Origin: Treponema sp.
Lineage (GTDB): Bacteria; Spirochaetota; Spirochaetia; Treponematales; Treponemataceae
Assembly (NCBI GenBank): GCA_016290335.1
Contig: JAEETM010000142.1
Span: 1 to 6,183, forward strand
Reading direction: 5' to 3'
Length of the DNA stretch: 6,183 nt
Shown here: positions 1 to 4,681 of the stretch, in pieces
Layout: the number at the start of each line of letters is the position of its first letter
Numbering within the stretch: the first letter of the stretch is position 1
Made by a program: the position numbers and the translations under genes
The notes under the pieces: generated by a model
Seen by the model: only the letters and a program-made list of their open reading frames with translations
Database searches by the model: none
What the model was told of the DNA's origin: nothing

Positions 1-1
1 G

Positions 2-1456
2 ATTGCACCAGCAACCTACAAAGCGAAAATCGTAAACGGTTCAGAAGTTAAGTTTAAGTTTTTAAGGATGATTGCAAACTGGAGTGTTCAGAACATTAAG
101 TTTGAATATGCAGCCGTTCAATCTCAGCAGACACCTGTAATTGTCCGCGACCTTATTGGTCTTACAAGAGCTATCTACACTCCCCTCATCACCCTTTACT
201 ATTATGGAAACAACAAGATTCCAAAGCTCATAAAAGAAATCTATGCAGACGAAGCAGCCTACCCTGATTCACCACAGGACAAGCTTTCTTCTATGGCAAA
301 ACAGGCAATTACAGAATGGCTTTATATTGATACAGAAATTATCAAAAAGCTTTATCCTCTTTTAATGAGAATGTGTTCTGATACCTTTGAAACTTATCCT
401 AATTTCTTCTCTGTAAAAGTTGCAGATATTCTTAAGTTTACAAATCTTCATAAGTTTGACCTGCTGCTTCCAGATAAAGATTCTGCAGAACAGAAACCGG
501 CTGAAAAACCAAAGGCTGCGCCTGTACAAAAAGGCGTTAAGGATGCAACTGTAGTTACAGGTCTTAAGCTTCTTGCACAGCTTTTCCCTAAGGCTGGTTT
601 TGAAAATATTGATGAGCATCCGGATCTGTATCCTTACTTCCAGCCGCTTTACAAGTTCAGTGATGGATTTAATGTTGTATCCCCTGATAATCCACTTCAA
701 GTTATTGTTGTTTTGCAGCGAATTATTGAAGACTGTTTCCAGGGCTGCCGTAAAATCAAATACAACATCCCTGAAAATGGAAAGCCGGGAGATGATACCT
801 TCCTTAAAGTTATTGATGACTGGATTGGCTACCGTGAAGAAACTATTGAACGCCTGTATTTTGAAAAACTCCGCGACCTTGCAAATAATGTTTATTCACA
901 GCCAGATTATCCAAAATCACGAATGGGTAAAAAGGAAATCACATTCCTTTTGTGGCAGACAACCTTCCACTTTATGCCTAGCTTTAAGTTTGATCAGCTT
1001 GTTCTTGAACGCCCAACCGATGACAGCAAATACAAACCCTTGTTCCACCGCACCGATTTTGCCCGCAAATATCTTACTCAGATTATCAGCGAGTGTGATG
1101 CTCAGGCTGCAGCACGTGGCACAGTTCCATCAATTGCAAATCCTTGGGACCACTACGAGTTTGAGATTCAGAATGAGGTTTCAAAACGACTTGATGTTTT
1201 GTTAGGTGCACAGAACAAAGGTGCCAACACAAATGCAACAAATGCAAATCTGTTGAAATATACACTCTGCTTTATGGCTGTTCTTGACTGGTGGATTAAC
1301 AATCCGGGAAGTCCTGCTTACGCTACAGATCCAATGTCCATCTACAGGATTTCTTCTACCGATGGCAAACCAGAGTTTTCTGTACGAACCCGCTCCGACC
1401 AGAATGCATTGTTTGTTCAGGCTGTAAAGGAAAGTTATCAGAAGAAGGTACAATAG
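2..1456 (+). CDS. Conserved-looking hypothetical protein, 5' end outside the window
   Basis: I do not recognise the family and assign no function. The first internal ATG is at 68, but the same frame is open back to base 2, adding 22 residues (IAPATYKAKIVNGSEVKF...), and the ATG has only an AAGG directly against it rather than a spaced ribosome site. The gene therefore most likely starts upstream, and at least 484 residues are visible. Counting from the ATG at 68, there is an alpha-helical-looking first part rich in aromatic residues (about 1-135), a charged Lys/Pro/Ala linker (about 138-157, EQKPAEKPKAAPVQKG), and a larger second part (about 160-462) with many Trp, Tyr and Phe. There is no lipobox, no clear membrane helix and no recognised catalytic motif, so a cytoplasmic two-domain protein is likely. 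The stop is TAG at 1454. It converges on the recombinase gene. Confidence 0.8.
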   Translation: MAPATYKAKIVNGSEVKFKFLRMIANWSVQNIKFEYAAVQSQQTPVIVRDLIGLTRAIYTPLITLYYYGNNKIPKLIKEIYADEAAYPDSPQDKLSSMAKQAITEWLYIDTEIIKKLYPLLMRMCSDTFETYPNFFSVKVADILKFTNLHKFDLLLPDKDSAEQKPAEKPKAAPVQKGVKDATVVTGLKLLAQLFPKAGFENIDEHPDLYPYFQPLYKFSDGFNVVSPDNPLQVIVVLQRIIEDCFQGCRKIKYNIPENGKPGDDTFLKVIDDWIGYREETIERLYFEKLRDLANNVYSQPDYPKSRMGKKEITFLLWQTTFHFMPSFKFDQLVLERPTDDSKYKPLFHRTDFARKYLTQIISECDAQAAARGTVPSIANPWDHYEFEIQNEVSKRLDVLLGAQNKGANTNATNANLLKYTLCFMAVLDWWINNPGSPAYATDPMSIYRISSTDGKPEFSVRTRSDQNALFVQAVKESYQKKVQ

Positions 1457-1505
1457 CGCCCCTCGCCAACTTATTGCTATTTATTCATTTATTTCAGGGG
1501 CACTT

Positions 1506-1528
1506 GCAATTTTGCAAAGCAAAACTGC
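1506..1528. other. Small hairpin between convergent genes
   Basis: Bases 1506-1515 and 1519-1528 form an inverted repeat around a 3-base AAA/TTT loop. Nine of ten positions pair on the + strand; the tenth becomes a G-U pair in a - strand transcript, making a 10-bp stem downstream of the recombinase stop codon. No T-run follows in either direction, so it is not a standard intrinsic terminator. It may still end or protect the recombinase transcript, or the transcript of the upstream hypothetical gene. The rest of the gap (1457-1554) has no open gene that I can support. Confidence 0.35.
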
Positions 1529-1554
1529 GGAACACTTGTGCGGACAAGACCTTC

Positions 1555-2154
1555 TTAATATATATGATTTCTTCGGATGAAGCTGTAAAAGGTGGCTGTG
1601 CTAACATGCAGTTTTTCGCAGATATCTACAATTCTGTAACCATTCTTAAGCATATAGATTATCTCCTCTTCCCTACCTGTCAGCTTGTAAGTTGTATTTA
1701 ATTTTCCTTTTGGTCTTCCAAGCTTTACACCTTCCTTCTTTTTTCTCTGCAACGCTTCACTTGTTCTTTGTGATAATAAGCTTCTTTCAATCTCCGCCGA
1801 AATACTAAAAGCAAATGCAAGCACCTTACTTTGCAAATCCTGACCAAGCCTGTAATTTTCTTTCACCGTAATAATCTTAACACCATTCGCAATCAGATAA
1901 TTCAAAATCGACATAATCATAAACATATTTCTTCCAAGACGTGAAAGCTCCGAGCAGATGATGATGTCATCAGTCTTTACTTTGCATAATAATTTTCCAA
2001 GATTCCGTTTACTTGGATTAATTGTTCCACTCACAGTTTCTTCAATCCACTTATCAATGTGGATACCCTCTTTTACAACAAACTTTTCAATTTCAAACCG
2101 CTGATTTTCAACAGTCTGTTTGTCTGTACTAACTCTGATGTATCCGTAAACCAT
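1555..2154 (-). CDS. Serine site-specific recombinase, Mpi/Hin-type DNA invertase
   Basis: This 199-residue protein has the usual length and layout of small serine recombinases. The N-terminal catalytic domain begins YGYIRVSTDKQ, giving Arg7 and the nucleophile Ser9. ETVSG follows at 39-43, and SRLGR at 71-75 supplies two further active-site arginines (72 and 75). The long helix holds EIERSLLSQRTSEALQRKKK (about 121-140). A GVKLGRPKGK minor-groove arm (142-151) leads to a C-terminal helix-turn-helix (about 160-195, IVDICEKLHVSTATFYSFI). Members of this family make a Ser-linked two-base staggered cut and invert or resolve DNA between short sites; the Bacteroides Mpi enzyme flips surface-polysaccharide promoters. 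The start is ATG at 2154 with GAGGT six bases upstream. All core residues are present, so it looks active. It is transcribed away from the adjacent porin gene. Its target sites are not known; a resolvase role is the main alternative. Confidence 0.93.
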   Translation of the reverse strand: MVYGYIRVSTDKQTVENQRFEIEKFVVKEGIHIDKWIEETVSGTINPSKRNLGKLLCKVKTDDIIICSELSRLGRNMFMIMSILNYLIANGVKIITVKENYRLGQDLQSKVLAFAFSISAEIERSLLSQRTSEALQRKKKEGVKLGRPKGKLNTTYKLTGREEEIIYMLKNGYRIVDICEKLHVSTATFYSFIRRNHIY

Positions 2155-2159
2155 AATTT

Positions 2160-2164
2160 ACCTC
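2160..2164 (-). promoter_or_regulatory. Ribosome binding site of the recombinase
   Basis: On the - strand GAGGT lies six bases before the ATG at 2154. This is a good Shine-Dalgarno match at normal spacing, and it supports the chosen start. Confidence 0.7.
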
Positions 2165-2181
2165 GCTATAGTTTTTTATTG

Positions 2182-2197
2182 AAATCATTAATGATTT
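2182..2197. promoter_or_regulatory. Perfect 16-bp palindrome in the divergent intergenic region
   Basis: AAATCATTAATGATTT reads identically on both strands with no spacer. It sits between the divergent recombinase and porin genes, 28 bases before the recombinase start and about 50 bases before the porin start. That position suits an operator read by a dimeric regulator, or a binding or crossover site for the recombinase itself. A TTGAAA at 2179-2184 overlaps its left edge and a GATAAT lies at 2207-2212, but their 22-base spacing is too long for one sigma-70 promoter, so I do not mark a promoter. The function is inferred from symmetry and position only. Confidence 0.5.
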
Positions 2198-2223
2198 GTT
2201 ATTTTAGATAATCCGCAAGTTTT

Positions 2224-2277
2224 AAATTAAATGGAGGATTTTTTTAAAATGAAAAAAATCGTAGGAATTATTGGAGC
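2224..2277 (+). repeat. Left copy of inverted repeat shared by the two porin genes
   Basis: Bases 2233-2277 match the reverse complement of 4588-4632 exactly (45 bp). Extending outward to 2224 adds AAATTAA, and the full 54 bp then carries two mismatches. The repeat covers the Shine-Dalgarno GGAGG, a T7 spacer, the ATG and the first nine codons, ending inside codon 10. Downstream the two genes diverge at once. Confidence 0.9.
2233..2260 (+). promoter_or_regulatory. Ribosome binding site and start-codon hairpin of porin gene 1
   Basis: GGAGG at 2233-2237 is followed by an 11-base spacer, including seven T, before the ATG at 2249. This decides the start: the in-frame ATG at 2231 overlaps the Shine-Dalgarno itself and would put six extra residues before a perfect signal peptide. 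Bases 2237-2245 and 2252-2260 (GATTTTTTT and AAAAAAATC) pair perfectly over 9 bp, leaving AAAATG, with the start codon, as a six-base loop. Folding would shorten the effective distance from Shine-Dalgarno to start. Confidence 0.55.
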
Positions 2278-3316
2278 AGCTTTGCTTGCTTCTAGCATTT
2301 TCGCAGTTGACTTCTCAGCTGGTGTAAGACTTCAGGGAAGCCTTTTCAAGTATGATGCAGATGGTGTGGATGATGGTGATTCATCAAAAACAGTACCACA
2401 AATAGTTGTTCTTGAGGAACACCATGAAAATCAGTTCTATCAGAAGCCAATTTCTTTCGCTGTATCTAGTGACCAGGCTGGTGGAGCTCTTAAGATTAGT
2501 AATGTTACAGGAGATGCTGTAACAGCTGATGCATGGTCAATTTGGTTCAAACCAATTGATGCTCTCAAGATTACTGTAGGACGCTGGTCTACAAACCTCA
2601 ATCAGGAACATATTGGTTGGTGTAACACAGATTCTGGTGTTGATACAGACGGTTATGCATTATCTCTTGGTTTGGACTCATTCTCTTGGGATTTGTTCTT
2701 TGAATCAAAGAATGGTATGTGGGTTAGCCAGAACAAAGATGCAGACGCGGCAATTGGTGAAATCTATACAAAATTGCAGTTTGGTGCAGACTTTGGTACA
2801 GTTAATGCTATGTTCAATGCTTTGAATAACTTCAAAGATTTCCGCTTTGGTGCTGGTTTGAATCTGGCTGGTCTTCCAGTAGGACTTTGGTTAAATGTAA
2901 TTGGTACATATGCTGCTAAAGACTTCCAGAGAATTCGTGTTGAAGCTGACGTATCTGGCAATGTTGACAGCCTCGGATATGAATTGTTCCTCGCTGGTGG
3001 ATATAATATGAAAACTAATACAGGTGCTATGAATGCTTTCACTGGTGTTGAAGGCTGGCATGTTGGTGGATCATACTATCTTCCTGAAGCCGCTGCATTC
3101 GTTGGTTTCTATGCTAAACTTTCATTCCCAATTGGAAATCTTGGTGGATTTGTTGAACTCAAAGACAGCAACGTGCTTGCTAAAGACTTCAACATGACAA
3201 TCAACCCTGGCTTCACAGCTAATGTTGGCGGATGTGAAATTAAAGCAGGTATAAATGTAACTGCTAAGAAAGACATCACTATCGATGTTCCAGTTGAGTT
3301 CGCTATCAACTTCTAA
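2249..3316 (+). CDS. Outer-membrane beta-barrel (porin-like) protein, paralogue 1
   Basis: The mature product is predicted to be an outer-membrane beta-barrel, possibly a porin; no substrate can be named. The 355-residue precursor starts with a signal peptide (MKKIVGIIGAALLASSIFA, cleavage likely after Ala19; no lipobox cysteine). The rest is rich in Gly, Asn and aromatic residues in alternating strand-like stretches, and the protein ends in INF, the C-terminal phenylalanine expected of barrel proteins recognised by the Bam machinery. Blocks shared with the convergent paralogue include IWFKPIDALKIT, ADFGT, VSGNVDSLGY, NVLAKDF and the final VPVEFAINF. The start at 2249 is chosen because GGAGG precedes it and the signal peptide begins there. 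It ends at a shared bidirectional terminator and is divergent from the recombinase. The resemblance to treponemal barrel paralogues is from memory, not from a search. Confidence 0.85.
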   Translation: MKKIVGIIGAALLASSIFAVDFSAGVRLQGSLFKYDADGVDDGDSSKTVPQIVVLEEHHENQFYQKPISFAVSSDQAGGALKISNVTGDAVTADAWSIWFKPIDALKITVGRWSTNLNQEHIGWCNTDSGVDTDGYALSLGLDSFSWDLFFESKNGMWVSQNKDADAAIGEIYTKLQFGADFGTVNAMFNALNNFKDFRFGAGLNLAGLPVGLWLNVIGTYAAKDFQRIRVEADVSGNVDSLGYELFLAGGYNMKTNTGAMNAFTGVEGWHVGGSYYLPEAAAFVGFYAKLSFPIGNLGGFVELKDSNVLAKDFNMTINPGFTANVGGCEIKAGINVTAKKDITIDVPVEFAINF

Positions 3317-3338
3317 TTTTAGTTAAATTAGAATAAAC

Positions 3339-3378
3339 AAAAAAAAGCTGTTTGGTTTGCACCAAACAGCTTTTTTTT
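3339..3378. terminator. Bidirectional intrinsic terminator between the convergent porin genes
   Basis: A perfect 18-bp stem (3339-3356 with 3361-3378) closes on a TTGC loop. The core is AGCTGTTTGGT paired with ACCAAACAGCT, flanked by eight A on the left and eight T on the right. Read from either strand it gives a GC-containing hairpin followed by a U-run, so it can stop transcription of both porin genes. It lies 22 bases after one stop codon and 14 bases after the other, which fits that role. Confidence 0.93.
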
Positions 3379-3392
3379 ATATCTAACAGAGC

Positions 3393-4616
3393 TTAGAAAT
3401 TGATTGACAATTCAAATGGTACGCTGAAAGCAGCCTTGTAATCAGCTTTTTTCTCTTCTGCATTCAAAACTTTGTTACCTGTATCAATCTGGAACCAAGT
3501 ATTCCAACTCATAGAACCACAGCTACCCTGAGCACCAACTTTGATTGTTGATGCAAAGTTCTTAGCAAGGATGTTCTTGTCGTTGAAGTATACATAAGAT
3601 GTTACACCATCAAATGCATAAGAAACTTTCAAAGATATTTCACATTCTGTTTCAGCAGCTAAATCTTTCTTTACCCACTTACCATCAGCACCTACTTCAT
3701 CTGTTTCTTTATCTTTGAATACAAGATTGCTGTTTGTATAAATAAGAGGAGCAGCAAAGAACTGATATCCGAATGCATCAACACTTCCAGATACAAATAC
3801 TTCTGGACGAATCCATTCAAATGAATCAGCCATATTTCCGACAAAGTTTGCAAATACATTTACACCATTGAAGTTGTTCTGGTAACCAATACCAAAGTCC
3901 ATACTTTCAATAGCTGCTTTCTTGTATTTTGTAGTTCCATCAGGATTTTTTCCATCTTCACGTGTTTTTGACTTCATAGAATCGATGTTGTAGCACTTGC
4001 CAACAAAGTGCTGCCATCCATCTACTGTCTGGTTAAGACACAAATAAGCACCAATAGTTCCAAAATCAGCACCGTAGCTGGCTTTAGCAAATGCACGCTG
4101 AATGTTAAGAGCACCTTTTACAGTGTTTCCTGCTGCATCTTCTGTATCCTTTGCTTTTTCTAACCAGAATTTACCTTCATTGTTTCCGTGTAAACCAAGG
4201 TCAAGCCCAAAACCGTTTGAATTGAAAGAAACAAGATATCCATTTCCACCAAGAGCGGTTACAGATTCTGTCCAGTCAATCTGTTCTTTGTTTAAAGCAA
4301 CATCAAAGTTACCTGCAGTTATCTTCAGAGCATCAATAGGCTTGAACCAGATTGTCTGAGTTGTCTGTTTTGGATTCAGAGTACCACCATCAGTAGTAAT
4401 CTTCAAAGAAGCACCGGCTTTGTCTCCAGAAATTCCGAATACAAAGTTAGGGTTTGCATAGTCATGGCTATCATTGCCCTGTGAGAACAACTGCAATTTT
4501 TCATCTGTACCATAATTAAACAATTTACCATTAATTTTTGTTCCAGAAGAAACATCTGCAGCAAATAAGCTGGTAGCAATAGCTACAGCTCCAATAATTC
4601 CTACGATTTTTTTCAT
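3393..4616 (-). CDS. Outer-membrane beta-barrel (porin-like) protein, paralogue 2
   Basis: This 407-residue precursor is a diverged paralogue of the convergent gene. Its signal peptide, MKKIVGIIGAVAIATSLFA with likely cleavage after Ala19, has the same first ten residues. The body shows strand-like alternation with many Gly, Asn, Phe and Trp, and the protein ends SVPFELSINF with a terminal phenylalanine. Common blocks are IWFKPIDALKIT, YGADFGT, VSGSVDAFGY and NILAKNF. It is about 50 residues longer, mainly through lysine- and aspartate-rich insertions such as KSKTREDGKNPDGTTKYKKA and KDKETDEVGADGKWVKKDLA, which would suit surface loops. It carries several cysteines (CLNQ, GKCYN, ETECE, GSCGS), unusual for a barrel. 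The gene follows the pseudouridine synthase by 65 bp on the same strand, so read-through is possible, though I see no clear own promoter. The function as a porin is inferred. Confidence 0.85.
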   Translation of the reverse strand: MKKIVGIIGAVAIATSLFAADVSSGTKINGKLFNYGTDEKLQLFSQGNDSHDYANPNFVFGISGDKAGASLKITTDGGTLNPKQTTQTIWFKPIDALKITAGNFDVALNKEQIDWTESVTALGGNGYLVSFNSNGFGLDLGLHGNNEGKFWLEKAKDTEDAAGNTVKGALNIQRAFAKASYGADFGTIGAYLCLNQTVDGWQHFVGKCYNIDSMKSKTREDGKNPDGTTKYKKAAIESMDFGIGYQNNFNGVNVFANFVGNMADSFEWIRPEVFVSGSVDAFGYQFFAAPLIYTNSNLVFKDKETDEVGADGKWVKKDLAAETECEISLKVSYAFDGVTSYVYFNDKNILAKNFASTIKVGAQGSCGSMSWNTWFQIDTGNKVLNAEEKKADYKAAFSVPFELSINF

Positions 4617-4641
4617 TTTAAAAAAATCCTCCGATTAATTT
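4588..4641 (-). repeat. Right copy of inverted repeat shared by the two porin genes
   Basis: This is the partner of 2224-2277 in opposite orientation: 45 bp identical (4588-4632), or 54 bp with two mismatches when AAATTAA is included. The two copies enclose about 2.3 kb holding both porin bodies and the terminator. Identity extends through silent codon positions, although the rest of the genes is clearly diverged. Confidence 0.9.
4605..4632 (-). promoter_or_regulatory. Ribosome binding site and start-codon hairpin of porin gene 2
   Basis: GGAGG (4628-4632 on the - strand) precedes the ATG at 4616 by 11 bases, base for base the same as in the other porin gene. The same 9-bp stem (4620-4628 with 4605-4613) leaves AAAATG as the loop. 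Confidence 0.55.
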
Positions 4642-4681
4642 GATTTAATAAAATGCGATTTAACCGGATTTTTAGGATGAC

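Noticed and set aside
68..70. ATG at 68 as the start of the first gene
   Set aside because: The frame is open to the window edge with plausible coding sequence, and AAGG abuts the ATG with no spacing, so it is more likely an internal methionine.
362..1205. Long open frames overlapping the first gene, and similar antisense frames over the porin and pseudouridine synthase genes
   Set aside because: Their translations are low in plausibility, lack ribosome sites and overlap well-supported genes; they are shadows.
1458..1501. GCCCCT/AGGGGC inverted repeat after the first gene as a terminator
   Set aside because: Only 6 bp with a 32-base loop and no T-run directly after it.
1457..1510. Integron attC-like site (CGCCAAC after the stop codon)
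   Set aside because: Some treponemes carry integrons, but no matching GTTRRRY partner or paired inner boxes could be found.
1625..1942. Serine in place of the usual aspartate in the recombinase SRLGR motif as a sign of inactivity
   Set aside because: ELSRLGR is common in Mpi-type recombinases; the nucleophile and arginines are present.
2179..2212. TTGAAA and GATAAT as a sigma-70 promoter for porin gene 1
   Set aside because: The spacing is 22 bases, well outside 16-18. No better pair was found, although one or other hexamer may be used.
2231..2233. ATG at 2231 as the start of porin gene 1
   Set aside because: It overlaps the Shine-Dalgarno GGAGG of the ATG at 2249 and would place six residues before a complete signal peptide; the paralogue has no matching upstream ATG.
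4650..4672. Hairpin between the pseudouridine synthase and porin gene 2 as a terminator
   Set aside because: Five A-T pairs, a G-G mismatch and two further pairs around a 7-base loop are too weak to be a convincing terminator.
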